From contig NZ_CP059888.1 of the NCBI RefSeq assembly GCF_016469335.1, positions 3,733,899 to 3,797,898 on the forward strand: a DNA stretch of 64,000 bases. The letters run 5' to 3'. Under the pieces are notes generated by a model, which saw only the letters and a program-made list of their open reading frames with translations, was not told the DNA's origin and searched no databases. Source of the stretch: Flocculibacter collagenilyticus. Its GTDB lineage: Bacteria; Pseudomonadota; Gammaproteobacteria; Enterobacterales; Alteromonadaceae. Position numbers and translations under genes: made by a program. Within the stretch, counting starts at the first letter, position 1; each line of letters begins with the position of its first letter. Positions 36,526 to 46,316 of this stretch are shown piece after piece.

Positions 36526-36798
36526 ATGAAATGCCCACAATGCAATAAGAAACTGCCTTTCATAATTTTTGACATGTTAAAAACACCAAATACATGTTCA
36601 AATTGTCACGCAGCCTATCAATATAAGACCAACTTCAAAAAGTTTGCGTTTCTAACGGTCATACTATTTATCATAAATATGTTTGTATTCTCTCCATTAA
36701 CAAATACATTTAATATTCCTATACCGACTACATTAGTATGTTTAATATTGATTGTTTTGTTTTCATTCGAACCAGTTTTAAAAGAAAAGATTACTTAA
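36526..36798 (+). CDS. Zinc-ribbon membrane protein
   Basis: 90 aa. An N-terminal zinc ribbon has two CxxC pairs (MKCPQCNKK at 3-6 and TCSNCH at 28-31). Two hydrophobic segments follow near 45-62 and 68-84. It resembles small cytoplasm-facing zinc-ribbon membrane proteins of unknown function. AAGGA precedes the ATG by 6 nt. It is cotranscribed with the upstream membrane protein; the first copy of the same pair lost this gene by frameshift. Confidence 0.7.
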   Translation: MKCPQCNKKLPFIIFDMLKTPNTCSNCHAAYQYKTNFKKFAFLTVILFIINMFVFSPLTNTFNIPIPTTLVCLILIVLFSFEPVLKEKIT

Positions 36799-36872
36799 TA
36801 ATATAGGAATTACTGTTAAGCACATTTATATCGGGTCGCTCATTAATATTGTAGGACGCTACTATAACGATT

Positions 36873-39800
36873 TTATACCACCCGATACCCCTCATCCAAC
36901 TGACTAACTCCCAAGCCATTGACTTTTTTAACTTTAATTTGAACAGCGATGCGCTCTTTTAATGCTTCAATGTGGCTGATCACACCGATCATTTTTCCGC
37001 TGGCATTAAGGTGATCGAGGGCATCAAGCGCCATGTCGAGTGTTTCAGCATCTAGTGTGCCGAAGCCTTCATCTAAAAATAAGGAGTCGATACTGGTTTT
37101 ATGGCTGACTAAATCTGATAGCGCGAGGGCGAGGGCTAAGCTGACTAAAAAGCTTTCACCGCCTGATAAGGTTTTGGTATCGCGTACGGTATCTGCCTGC
37201 CAAGTATCAACAACTTCCAAGGTTAATACCCCATCCGTTTTGCGCTGTAATAAATATCGACCATGCAGGCGCTGAAGTTGTTGATTGGCAAGATAAACGA
37301 GATGTTCAAGGGTTAAGCCTTGAGCGAATTTCCTAAACTTGTCACCTTCCGCCGAGCCAATTAAGTAGTTTAAATATTCCCAGTCTTGATATTGTTGGTG
37401 CTGGTGTTCAATGCGCTGAATAATGTCTTGCTGGTTTTGCTTCTTCTGCGTTTCATTATCTAATTGTTGCTGGATCACCCCTTGCTCAACATGCAGCCGT
37501 TGTATTGCACTTTCTGTTTCCGTGTATCCTTGTTCTACTTCTATTAACGAACTTTTACTGTGCTGAGTAATAGTGTCTATTAAGTTAGCGTCAAGCTCTG
37601 ATGCAGAGCGCGCATTAAGCTCAGCAATAATGCCGTCTCCACCAACCCTTTGCGCGTTTGCTTGTGTAAGTAATTTTTGCAACTGCTGTTTATATTGCGT
37701 AATGCTAGCGTCTATTTGATCGTGTTGACGTTGAAGACGTTGCTGCAATTCCATAATCGTCTGTTGCTGCTGCTCATCAAGTTTGGCATTTAAATAAGCT
37801 TGCTCAGTGGCAAAGTCACTTTGTGCTAACGCCGCTTGCCACGTATCTTGATGTTGAACAAGGGCATCGTTGAGACTCGCCAATTGTGTCGTCAAACTTT
37901 CCTTAGTACCTTGTTGTTTTTCTAATAGCAACGCCGTTTGCTGCGCTTCAGAAAACGCATGTTCAACCGCTTGTTGATGAGATTGCACTTGTTGAATCAA
38001 TGCATGTCTGCAAGCTTCAACGTTTTGCTCACCAAACAGCTTGGTTCGCTGCGCTTTAGCAGCCGTTAAGCTGGCCGAGATGGTTGCTAGTTCGTGCTCA
38101 TGAGTCACTAATTCTTTACTGATATGCGTTTGTTTTTCGATTAAATGCGTTTCTTGGATCGCTAATTCAGCTAACTGTTGCTTTGAATGCTGTTGAGATT
38201 CGTACTTTTCTTGCCATACCTTCGCTAATTGCGCGGTGTTGTTAAACCATGCTGCGTCTATTTCATAACGCTTTATACTTGTCTCATCCACTGCGGCTAA
38301 ACTGAGCCCAAGATTGGCTATCGAATGCGTTAATTGCTGCCATTGTTCTGCTAAATTCTGACTTACATCGTCAAGCCGTTGCTGTATATCACTTTGCTGA
38401 TTGCTTAGCGCTTGCAACGCTTGCTGCTGCAAGCTGATATCATTTTGGATTTGTTGCAATTGGCTTTGTTGAACGTGTAACTCTGTCGTGTGCGTTTGCA
38501 CCTGTTCATCTAAACGCGTAATGGCCTGCACACTGTTCGATAACGCCTGATATTGGTCTTGTTGTTGCGAATGCAATTGCGTTATTGAAGTGAAGTTTGC
38601 AGCCAGTTGATGCTGCCAAAGCAAGTGATGACTCTCGTCAATTTTACTCAGTTGATATTCATCAATCACTTGTTGCCACTTATCAGCCAGCTGAGATAAC
38701 TGCGTTGCGAATTGAGCATTAGTTTGTTTTGCGTTTTCTAGCTTTGTGCTAGTAGCTACTTGCTTTTCTAGACTGTCTTTTCCTGCCTTTTCTAACGCTT
38801 CTAGTTGCGTTTGTAACTGCTGTAACTTAGCTTCAGTGTCACTCACATTAATTGCTTGATAATCGGTAATCGCAGGGTGCTCGGTTGAACCGCATAACGG
38901 GCATTCCTGCGTTGGTTGCAATTGCTGTCGATACTCTTCCAGCGAGGCTATTTGCTGTTCTAGCTTAAGTTTATCAGCCACATCTTTAACGTGGTTTTGT
39001 ATCGCTTTATATTGCTCGCGTTGCGACTGAATGGTTTGCTCAATACGGTTGGACGAATATACTAAATCGCTCATCGCCTCTTGGTTATCCAATTGATCTT
39101 GCTGTAGCGCTTTCGCTTGCTCGCTGTATTCTACTAAACGCTGAAAACCGAAGTATTGTTGCTCGGTCAGTTGTAACGCTTGTTTTAATTGCTGCGCGGT
39201 GTGTTCACCCAATTCATTGGCAAGTTGCGTTTTTACATCAACTAATTGCGCTTGCAGTTGTGTTAACTGATGCTGCTGTTGTAACGCAGCGGCCTCTAAC
39301 GCTGCTTTATTTTGCTGCCTAGTTAACCGCTGTTGCGCAATGTTGTGTAATTCCGCTGTAAGTTGTTGCTCTTGGCCAACCGCTTTAACAATACCCGCAT
39401 ACGTTTGTTCCCATAAAGGCAACATTTCGTGCAGTTGTTGATGTTGTGAATGCTGCGCCAAATAGCTTTCAGCCTTATCTAACTCGGTGGATAACGCGAC
39501 TTTATTGGTATTAAGCTGCGCTATATTGTGCTGAACTTCTTGAGATTGCTGTTGGTACTTACTTACGGCTTGCTGTTTTTCTGTCAGCCCTTGGGTTAAT
39601 TGATGAATTTGATTATCCAACGGAATAATTTGCTTATTAATAAGCGCTTCGGTCTCACTTTGCTGGTGTAAACATTGAGTGTGCGACTGTTTAGCTGCTT
39701 CGTGCTGGGCTTGCAAGTTTGCCCATTTCGCCTGCAACTGTGTGATGTCTTCTGCAAGATTCGTTAATTGGCTATCTGTGTGGTCACGCTGAGTTTGCAC

Positions 39801-40703
39801 TTGTTGATAAGCAATGTAATGAGGTGATATTTTTTCCGCTAATTTTGCTTTCGTTAATTGATGAAAGCTTGGCTGTGCTTCGCGCCATTGCTGCGCTAAT
39901 TGCTGTTGCGAAATGTGCGCGTCCGCTAGCCCTTTGCTGTGCTCCAACCATGCTTGATGCCATATTAACTGCTGCTGCAATTCACTTTTGGTTGTTTGTA
40001 GCGTGCGTGCTTGTTCGCTTAGTGCCGCTAACCGTGTGGTGAGTTCAGCTTCTTCTTCAGCTGATAATAACGCCACGCCTTCTAATTTTGCCTGTAAGAT
40101 AGCGAGGTTATTTTTTTCTTCTTTGGCACGTTCGAACGCCGCTTTGGATATTTGGCTGTATATCTCAGTACCGGTTAACTCTTCTAGCAGCTCTGCGCGG
40201 TCGTTATCACTAGCATTTAAAAACTCGGCAAATTTACCTTGCGACAACATCATCGACTTGGTGAATCGAGAAAAATCTAACCCTGTTAACGCCACCACTT
40301 TCGCTTTCACTTCCGGCATTTTTTCGGCCAAAATATTACCGCTATCACCTTCTGCCAACTCAGCTTTAGGTGGCTGAAGCTTACCATTGGCTTGACCTCG
40401 GGCACGACGCTGCGACCAAAACGCACGATACGCCTTACCTTTGACTTCAAATTCAACTTCCGCCAAACATTCAGCAGTATGGCGTGTCATCAAATCATTG
40501 GTATTGGCTGAAATATTCGTTAATCGGGGGGTTTGGTGATACAACGCCAAACAAATTCCGTCCAGTAATGTGGTTTTTCCTGCCCCGGTTGGTCCTGTAA
40601 TCGCAAATAAGCCATTGTCGTTAAAAGGCGACTGGGTAAAATCAATACACCATTCACCTTTAAGCGAGTTTAAGTTTTTAAATCTAAGACTAAGTATTTT
40701 CAT
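36873..40703 (-). CDS. sbcC: SbcC, ATPase subunit of the SbcCD nuclease
   Basis: 1276 aa, somewhat longer than the E. coli protein. Walker A GPTGAGKTT is at residues 37-45. A very long Gln-rich coiled coil is folded at the zinc hook CPLCG near residue 600. The C-terminal lobe carries the signature LSGGESFLVSLALALALSD, Walker B SLFLDEGFGTLD and the His switch GVISHIEAL. Together with SbcD it forms the Rad50/Mre11-type complex that cuts hairpins and DNA ends. It overlaps sbcD by 4 bp, indicating translational coupling. The extreme glutamine content of the coils is the only unusual point. Confidence 0.97.
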   Translation of the reverse strand: MKILSLRFKNLNSLKGEWCIDFTQSPFNDNGLFAITGPTGAGKTTLLDGICLALYHQTPRLTNISANTNDLMTRHTAECLAEVEFEVKGKAYRAFWSQRRARGQANGKLQPPKAELAEGDSGNILAEKMPEVKAKVVALTGLDFSRFTKSMMLSQGKFAEFLNASDNDRAELLEELTGTEIYSQISKAAFERAKEEKNNLAILQAKLEGVALLSAEEEAELTTRLAALSEQARTLQTTKSELQQQLIWHQAWLEHSKGLADAHISQQQLAQQWREAQPSFHQLTKAKLAEKISPHYIAYQQVQTQRDHTDSQLTNLAEDITQLQAKWANLQAQHEAAKQSHTQCLHQQSETEALINKQIIPLDNQIHQLTQGLTEKQQAVSKYQQQSQEVQHNIAQLNTNKVALSTELDKAESYLAQHSQHQQLHEMLPLWEQTYAGIVKAVGQEQQLTAELHNIAQQRLTRQQNKAALEAAALQQQHQLTQLQAQLVDVKTQLANELGEHTAQQLKQALQLTEQQYFGFQRLVEYSEQAKALQQDQLDNQEAMSDLVYSSNRIEQTIQSQREQYKAIQNHVKDVADKLKLEQQIASLEEYRQQLQPTQECPLCGSTEHPAITDYQAINVSDTEAKLQQLQTQLEALEKAGKDSLEKQVATSTKLENAKQTNAQFATQLSQLADKWQQVIDEYQLSKIDESHHLLWQHQLAANFTSITQLHSQQQDQYQALSNSVQAITRLDEQVQTHTTELHVQQSQLQQIQNDISLQQQALQALSNQQSDIQQRLDDVSQNLAEQWQQLTHSIANLGLSLAAVDETSIKRYEIDAAWFNNTAQLAKVWQEKYESQQHSKQQLAELAIQETHLIEKQTHISKELVTHEHELATISASLTAAKAQRTKLFGEQNVEACRHALIQQVQSHQQAVEHAFSEAQQTALLLEKQQGTKESLTTQLASLNDALVQHQDTWQAALAQSDFATEQAYLNAKLDEQQQQTIMELQQRLQRQHDQIDASITQYKQQLQKLLTQANAQRVGGDGIIAELNARSASELDANLIDTITQHSKSSLIEVEQGYTETESAIQRLHVEQGVIQQQLDNETQKKQNQQDIIQRIEHQHQQYQDWEYLNYLIGSAEGDKFRKFAQGLTLEHLVYLANQQLQRLHGRYLLQRKTDGVLTLEVVDTWQADTVRDTKTLSGGESFLVSLALALALSDLVSHKTSIDSLFLDEGFGTLDAETLDMALDALDHLNASGKMIGVISHIEALKERIAVQIKVKKVNGLGVSQLDEGYRVV

Positions 40704-42004
40704 GAGGCATCGTTACTATTTTTATTCGCCAGCTCAATTGATTGAGTGATCTCAGTAAACATGTTTTTTACACGCATGTACTTATCGAGCTGCGGATCAG
40801 GATCCTGCTCTTTTTCACTTAGGTAATCACTTTCTAACTGTAATCTTCGCGCAAATACCTCTTGGACACTTAATTCATGCAATGACTCTTTGTTGTTTTC
40901 ATTAAGCCCATGTTCACGGTTTACTTTGGCACGACGACTTAGTAACACTTCTACATGTAACTCACGCGTTAGTTGTTGCAGCTGAGTTTGAATGTCGCTA
41001 ATGAAATCGCTAGCAACCACTTCAATATCTAGCCACGTTGGCTGGTCGCTATCCTGCGTAGAGCAGGCATCAGCTTGTGCATTGCGTGCCAACACTTCAA
41101 GCTGTTCTTTAATATGTGCCATCTCGCCTTTAATCACTTTCATGGGTTGAAAAAGTGGTACTTCAATCGGCGTAACCTGATGCAGTTGCCCCATATCAAA
41201 CTCAACCAAATTAACGGTTTTCGCTTTATTTAGCTCATCAAAACTTAATGGAATAGGTGAGCCGCTATACCGAATATGTTCAGTACCGCCCACTTTTTGC
41301 GCGCGATGAATATGACCCAGCGCAATATAATCTGCTGGCGGAAAGCCATCAGCGGGGAAGGCATCTAACGTGCCTATGTATAAGTCTCGTACCGACTCAC
41401 TAGTTTGACTATTAACGGTTGTTAAATGCCCAGTCAAAATAATAGGCACTTCTGTGCCTTGTTCACGCAATGCTTGTTGTCGCTGCTGCGCGCACTGATA
41501 AATATTGGCGTAATAGTCACTAATCGCTTGCTGTAATTGCTGCTTTTTTTGATCGCCGGTTTGTCCTGCGCTACTGGTAACCACATCGCGTGCGCGAATA
41601 AAGGGAATAGCCCCCACAATGGCAGACACTGCATCATTCTTGTCTGTTAATTCAATAATATGAGATTGATAATCATGAGTAGCTGCAGGAATTAATGCAG
41701 TATCAATAAATGTCAGTATTTGGCGCGACTCCGTTAACATCGCCACCGAGTCATGATTCCCACCTAATAGCACCAACTGACAACCCACTTGCTTTAGTGC
41801 AATCACACATCGATTAAATAACTCGCGCGCATAGCTAGGTGGCGCACCCGTATCAAAAATATCACCCGCAACAATAACAGCGTCTACTTGTTCTTGTTGC
41901 ACTAAGTCAACCAACCACGTTAAAAACTGCTGATGTTCATTTAAGCGGGTTTTACCATAAAAATGTTGGCCTAAATGCCAGTCGGATGTATGAATAATGC
42001 GCAT
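40700..42004 (-). CDS. sbcD: SbcD, nuclease subunit of SbcCD
   Basis: 434 aa. The Mre11-type metallophosphoesterase motifs appear in order: HTSDWHLGQHFYGK (8-21), VAGDIFDTGAPP near 45, LLGGNHDS near 79, LTGHLTTV near 191 and ALGHIHRAQ near 227. A C-terminal capping domain binds SbcC. It is an ATP-dependent double-strand exonuclease and hairpin endonuclease with SbcC, which follows directly with a 4-bp overlap. Confidence 0.97.
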   Translation of the reverse strand: MRIIHTSDWHLGQHFYGKTRLNEHQQFLTWLVDLVQQEQVDAVIVAGDIFDTGAPPSYARELFNRCVIALKQVGCQLVLLGGNHDSVAMLTESRQILTFIDTALIPAATHDYQSHIIELTDKNDAVSAIVGAIPFIRARDVVTSSAGQTGDQKKQQLQQAISDYYANIYQCAQQRQQALREQGTEVPIILTGHLTTVNSQTSESVRDLYIGTLDAFPADGFPPADYIALGHIHRAQKVGGTEHIRYSGSPIPLSFDELNKAKTVNLVEFDMGQLHQVTPIEVPLFQPMKVIKGEMAHIKEQLEVLARNAQADACSTQDSDQPTWLDIEVVASDFISDIQTQLQQLTRELHVEVLLSRRAKVNREHGLNENNKESLHELSVQEVFARRLQLESDYLSEKEQDPDPQLDKYMRVKNMFTEITQSIELANKNSNDAS

Positions 42005-42270
42005 GTATTATTGCTTTATATTTTTATATGAAGTGTGAAGTTGAATACAATGAGCATCATATCATTGCATGGTAAGATTGCTAGCGTGGGTGAGCACTAC
42101 TAATTCATCACTCTAGGATTTGCTTGGCTAATCTCGGGTTATTGTTACTTAAACAATGTTTAACACTAATCAACTGGGAAGTACTTACATATAGCTGCTT
42201 CAATCTCAGCTTCATAGTTACCAATTTCGAGCATCATCTGTCTTACAAGTATCATCAAACTATACAAAAT

Positions 42271-42343
42271 GTCGGAAGGCGCCTACGCCTTTTCCAACTT
42301 ACTGCAACATTGCGTAAGTCCGCCATCCAACAAATAATCCGAC
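42271..42343. repeat. Structured intergenic element (nested hairpins) in the sbcD-toxin gap
   Basis: The 488-bp stretch from 42005 to 42492 holds no convincing gene; a 79-codon frame through it has no support. Within it, outer arms GTCGGA (42271) and TCCGAC (42338-42343) enclose two hairpins: AAGGCG-CCTA-CGCCTT and CTTACtGCAA-CA-TTGCGTAAG. The layout is cruciform, as in REP-type or structured RNA elements. No second copy was noticed in the window. Confidence 0.4.
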
Positions 42344-42492
42344 GTACTGCCGTAGGGATATAAAGCCAGTTAGCATACGAAGTTAAAAAAGATCTTTTCT
42401 CACGTCACATAAAATAATTGATTTTATTAAACCTCATGTTAACATCTTGCCACCAAAATATTACAAGCATTATTATTACAACGGAATGTGAC

Positions 42493-45294
42493 ATGAAAGA
42501 CAACTTCTGGAATACATTCAGAGGTGCGCATAATAATTCAGAGCCCACCTCAGACGTTGACTGGGAATTAAACGTTGCAGCACAAATACCACCTTCAGAA
42601 ATCGCTTATCGCAAACTAGTCGCTACACCGTTAAACCAAGACCAACATCAAGCACTCCCACGAGAAATAAAACAACAGTTGCGTAACAGCACCTATTGCT
42701 TAATTCCTGACAGTAGTAGTGAACTATTTCGTTACCGTCGTGATTGCCAGTTTTGGGTGTTTAATAAAAAGCAGTGGTATAAAACCACGTTTACCGACTT
42801 TAAACGCCAAAGCCGTGCAGCACAGCGTATTCTATTGGCGCCATTTCACCCCAAATGCAGCCATTATGCTCCTGCCCCCAAAAAGAAAAAACGTGGCTTA
42901 ACTCAGCTTGAAATTCAGCAATTTTTCCGCCACGTGCCTGAATCAGAGCCAATACAACCCTCGGTTTATCTTAGTTACCCAAGCAATGGCAGTGTCATTA
43001 CATTTACGGATAATAAGGCCCACGACGCACAACGGCGGCTAAATGCAACGGGCTCAGTTAGTGTGTCGCAGTGGGTTAACTTAACATGGGAAGGGCCAAG
43101 CTCAGGTAGCGGAGTCGCTGATGTAGGCAAAAGAGCATACATGCATGGCCTAATGGGCTGGTCGTACAACATGTACTTAAGACCTGGCAAATACAAGTTA
43201 ACTGCTACAGCGGGTCAAATGACACAAGTCAGCCATTTTGAAGTCATTGCAGAGCAAAAGCTTACTGGATGGTTAAAGGTTCAAGCTTATTATGATGACA
43301 ACTGGCATACACCAATGCCCACTGAAAACATTACCCTTAAAATTGATGGCAAGGTATACCAGTCCTCCATTTCATTAAATACAGGCACAGGCGTTAATAC
43401 CTTTTCGACTTCCTTACCTGCTGCTACTCGCACCAAAGATGAAGCTGGTGTGCATGTGGTAGATAAAATGCCAAAAGGCGCCGTTGCCGTTGAATTTGCT
43501 TCACAAACAGGTATTGAACAGGAAATTGCATCTTTACGCCAATCTATCATCACCATTTTAGACGGCGCTTACCGTGATACCGTAAAAAGTATGGCACCAT
43601 TCCAAGCGCAATGGGACGATTACGGTTATGCTGCTATCGCAATTGCAGGCGCACAAGGGCTGTACGCAGGGGCAGACAAATGGCTAGAAGAACAAGCGGA
43701 TTTATTTGAAATAGAAACATGGTCAAGTATCGCCACCGACATTACCAGCTTAACCGACAAAGCCTTAGACTATGCCGCTGACTATGCACATGATACTTAT
43801 ATTGAAATAAGAGACAGCGCAAACCAAACCACAGATTGGGTTGCCGATAATGCGGATAAGTTAGCCAGCTGGAACTGGTGGCGTAGCCAAAGCAACGAAG
43901 CGCTGAATGAAGCAAAAGTCATATACGGTAATGTACAAACTCAAGCTCAACAGGGGTTAACAGATGCAGGTGATTTACTGCAACACAGTCAGCAAACCTT
44001 AGCCGCATTAATAACCCATCGCCATACCATTGCTGCGCTACCCGATATCATTGCAGCAGGTGACGTGAACAAAATTCAGTACTTTATTGACAACGCATTA
44101 ATGGATATTGATGCCGACTTTGCGAACACTATTAAGCAAAGCAAACACTTTCATGCTGTGCTTGAGCTTATTGCCGACCACGACACCGCCCTTGCTTACG
44201 CAGCCTATACCAGTTTAATTATTGAGTCTGTGCCACCTAATTTTTACAGCTATGTGAATGGTAAAGGCGGTGCTTATCTTGCCATTGAAGTCATGCTACT
44301 GATTATTACGGCACTGTTTACCGCTGGCACAGGCACCGCTGCACGAGCCAGCATGTTATTGGCTAAATTAACAGCCAGCAGTGCTAAAGCCGCACAAGCG
44401 AATAGCAAAATACAACACGCCCAAGCCGCCATTAATGCGCTAAGTAAAACAGTGGGTGATGTTGTGCACTGTAGCGCAAAACTAAAAGACCTTGGTAACA
44501 AACTGATGAAAGCTAGAAACAAAGGCATTATTCAGTCTTCATCAAATAACACCACATTGGTAAGAAAAAAAGACAACGAACGACGCAACCAACGCTGCCG
44601 CTTATGCAAAAGTACCGAACATGTCACTCCACGAAGTTTAAGAGGCAACGCGCAAAAGGATAAAAAGTACCTCGGCCGAATGCAACGCGCTGTAAAACAT
44701 GATGACAACCACCCAATTAACAACGGCATTCATATGGCAGCGCATCATTTAATATCAGCCAAAGGAGTGGAATTATCAGAGCTAGGTAGCTTATTAGAGC
44801 ACCGCGGCTATGACATTAACGAACTAGAAAACCTAGTGTATTTACCCAGTACGTTTGAAGGTGCTTGCCAATTAAGAGTGCAACTGCATAAAGGCGATCA
44901 CACTTATGCGCTCCCCGGTGAAAAGCCGTATCATGATCAGGTGAAAGCTATGGTTAAGAAGTTAAAAAACCAGTTCACCAATTGCTCTAGTAAAATTGAA
45001 GGTAAAAACTACGTTGATATGCTAATGAATGAAATTAGTCTTGATTTAGTTGAAAAAATTTCACAGTTTAGAATACCACTGACCTCTGTATTTAGAAACT
45101 TTAAGCCTTCCAGTTATGTGGGTTGTGCGAATAAAGTGAAAATCTCAGAAGTGCAAGACAGAGTGGGGCGTTGTTATCATGACCGCAATCACCAAGGGCA
45201 AACGCACTACTTAAACCCTCATGCTGAAAAGAATAAAAACCCAAAAGAAATTACTTACACAAAATCTTATTATCAACTTAGCGTAAAGCGCTAA
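42493..45294 (+). CDS. Large polymorphic toxin with C-terminal AHH-type nuclease domain
   Basis: 933 aa from the chosen ATG at 42493 (GGA 8 nt upstream); an in-frame TTG extension at 42418 is unlikely. No signal peptide. The first 340 residues are unusual, with a possible beta-sandwich segment (VYLSYPSNGSVITF...GKYKLTATAG). A helical region follows, then one hydrophobic stretch near 598-616 (AIEVMLLIITALFTAGTG). The C-terminal nuclease has CRLC near 702-705 and the HMAAHHLIS motif near 747, typical of the AHH branch of HNH/colicin-type nucleases. Such proteins are antibacterial effectors, often of type VI secretion, but no VgrG or PAAR gene is in the window. The immunity gene follows after 10 bp. 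Confidence 0.82.
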   Translation: MKDNFWNTFRGAHNNSEPTSDVDWELNVAAQIPPSEIAYRKLVATPLNQDQHQALPREIKQQLRNSTYCLIPDSSSELFRYRRDCQFWVFNKKQWYKTTFTDFKRQSRAAQRILLAPFHPKCSHYAPAPKKKKRGLTQLEIQQFFRHVPESEPIQPSVYLSYPSNGSVITFTDNKAHDAQRRLNATGSVSVSQWVNLTWEGPSSGSGVADVGKRAYMHGLMGWSYNMYLRPGKYKLTATAGQMTQVSHFEVIAEQKLTGWLKVQAYYDDNWHTPMPTENITLKIDGKVYQSSISLNTGTGVNTFSTSLPAATRTKDEAGVHVVDKMPKGAVAVEFASQTGIEQEIASLRQSIITILDGAYRDTVKSMAPFQAQWDDYGYAAIAIAGAQGLYAGADKWLEEQADLFEIETWSSIATDITSLTDKALDYAADYAHDTYIEIRDSANQTTDWVADNADKLASWNWWRSQSNEALNEAKVIYGNVQTQAQQGLTDAGDLLQHSQQTLAALITHRHTIAALPDIIAAGDVNKIQYFIDNALMDIDADFANTIKQSKHFHAVLELIADHDTALAYAAYTSLIIESVPPNFYSYVNGKGGAYLAIEVMLLIITALFTAGTGTAARASMLLAKLTASSAKAAQANSKIQHAQAAINALSKTVGDVVHCSAKLKDLGNKLMKARNKGIIQSSSNNTTLVRKKDNERRNQRCRLCKSTEHVTPRSLRGNAQKDKKYLGRMQRAVKHDDNHPINNGIHMAAHHLISAKGVELSELGSLLEHRGYDINELENLVYLPSTFEGACQLRVQLHKGDHTYALPGEKPYHDQVKAMVKKLKNQFTNCSSKIEGKNYVDMLMNEISLDLVEKISQFRIPLTSVFRNFKPSSYVGCANKVKISEVQDRVGRCYHDRNHQGQTHYLNPHAEKNKNPKEITYTKSYYQLSVKR

Positions 45295-45307
45295 TACAGG
45301 AGTAATG

Positions 45308-45940
45308 ATGGACAGTTATGATCACGATTATTTTATTGTATTAAACGACTATCATGAGCAAACGATATACACAAAGCCATTTAAAAAAACTGCAAATAGA
45401 AATTATGAATTTGAAAAGTTAACGTTAGGCCAAGAACCACTTTTTTTTGAAAATGGATATAAAGAAGAAGCAATTGAAAATGGCATTAACCTGCCTGTAA
45501 CAGATGTATTGATGGATGGTGTTCTTCCAATTATTAGCACAAAACTCAGAGATAAAATTAAACACATGAAGTTTAAAGGGATGCAGCTTTATCCTTCTGT
45601 CTATATTGATGACAAAGAGCAGTGGCATGAAGATTATTGGTGTATGAACTTTTGGGAAGAAGTCGATTACTGGGATAAAGAAAAATCCAAACTATCAAAA
45701 ACAAGCCAGAAGCGTCTTGCAGCAAATCCTAACGCATTGGTCGTAGATATATATAAATATGTTTTGGATGCAGATAAGTTAGACCGAATTCCTCTTTCTG
45801 AAAGATTAATATTTAAAATGGACAGAGGAATGGGTTACGTATTCATTCACTACGAACTCGCAAAAATACTGATGGAAGATAACCCTTCGGGCATTAAGTT
45901 AGTTAGAGTGTCACAATTTGAGGAGGGTATGCAGTTTTAA
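45308..45940 (+). CDS. Immunity protein for the AHH toxin (Imm11/DUF1629-like)
   Basis: About 210 aa, cytoplasmic. ATGATG at 45305/45308 follows AGGAG; the second ATG has the better spacing. The central block (LRDKIKHMKFKGMQLYPSVY, WHEDYWCMNFWEEVDYWD) and the C-terminal VSQFEEGMQF resemble Imm11-type immunity proteins that partner polymorphic toxins. The family label is from memory. The position 10 bp after the toxin is the strongest argument. A second, truncated copy follows at 46317. Confidence 0.75.
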   Translation: MDSYDHDYFIVLNDYHEQTIYTKPFKKTANRNYEFEKLTLGQEPLFFENGYKEEAIENGINLPVTDVLMDGVLPIISTKLRDKIKHMKFKGMQLYPSVYIDDKEQWHEDYWCMNFWEEVDYWDKEKSKLSKTSQKRLAANPNALVVDIYKYVLDADKLDRIPLSERLIFKMDRGMGYVFIHYELAKILMEDNPSGIKLVRVSQFEEGMQF

Positions 45941-46012
45941 GTAATTGCATATTATTTAGATACCTTAAATCATCCAGCCCTCTAATGTAACAGTATGAGC
46001 ATGAGGGCTGAA

Positions 46013-46302
46013 CTAATAAAGTGAAAGTATCAGAAGTACAAGACAGATTAGATCGCTGCTACCACATCCGCAATCACCAAGGGCAAGCTCATTATTTAAA
46101 TCCTAATGCTGAAAAGAATAAAAAACCAAAGCAATCACCTACACAAAATTTTATACCCAAAGCAATTGGAGATGCGGCTAGGCGACAAGCAACTGAGTCC
46201 CCATGAGCTTAGATACACTAAGTGATTGGGGGGAAGCGCGCAGTCAACAACGCAGCATCTTCAAGTGGAACGGGTATATTATCAACTTAGTGTAAAGCGC
46301 TT
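46013..46302 (+). pseudogene. Displaced remnant of the toxin 3' end, interrupted by a MITE-like element
   Basis: Codons for NKVKVSEVQDRLDRCYH...NHQGQAHYLNPNAEKNK match the last 50 residues of the toxin (NKVKISEVQDRVGRCYH...). Similarity breaks at about 46150, where a 127-bp element is inserted, and resumes at about 46279 with YQLSVKR. The original stop is lost. Only the tail is left; the nuclease core is missing, so it is a relic of a former toxin cassette. The second immunity gene follows, as the first follows the intact toxin. Confidence 0.8.
46152..46278. mobile_element. MITE-like element, copy 1 (about 127 bp), inserted in the toxin-tail remnant
   Basis: Ends TATACCC (46152-46158) and GGGTATA (46272-46278) are inverted repeats. 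The interior (GCGGCTAGGCGACAA, CCCATGAGCTTAGAT, CAGCATCTTCAAGTGGAACG) recurs at 50011-50138. The intact toxin 3' end supplies the empty site, which shows the insertion boundaries to within a few bases. It has no coding capacity. Confidence 0.75.
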
Positions 46303-46316
46303 ACACAGGAGTAATG

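Noticed and set aside
42124-42363. 79-codon frame between sbcD and the toxin
   Set aside because: Runs through the structured hairpin element, has no ribosome site and no recognisable protein features.
42418-42492. N-terminal extension of the toxin starting MILLNLMLTSC, superficially a lipobox
   Set aside because: It depends on a TTG start without a ribosome site and the hydrophobic stretch is too short for a lipoprotein signal; the ATG at 42493 fits better.
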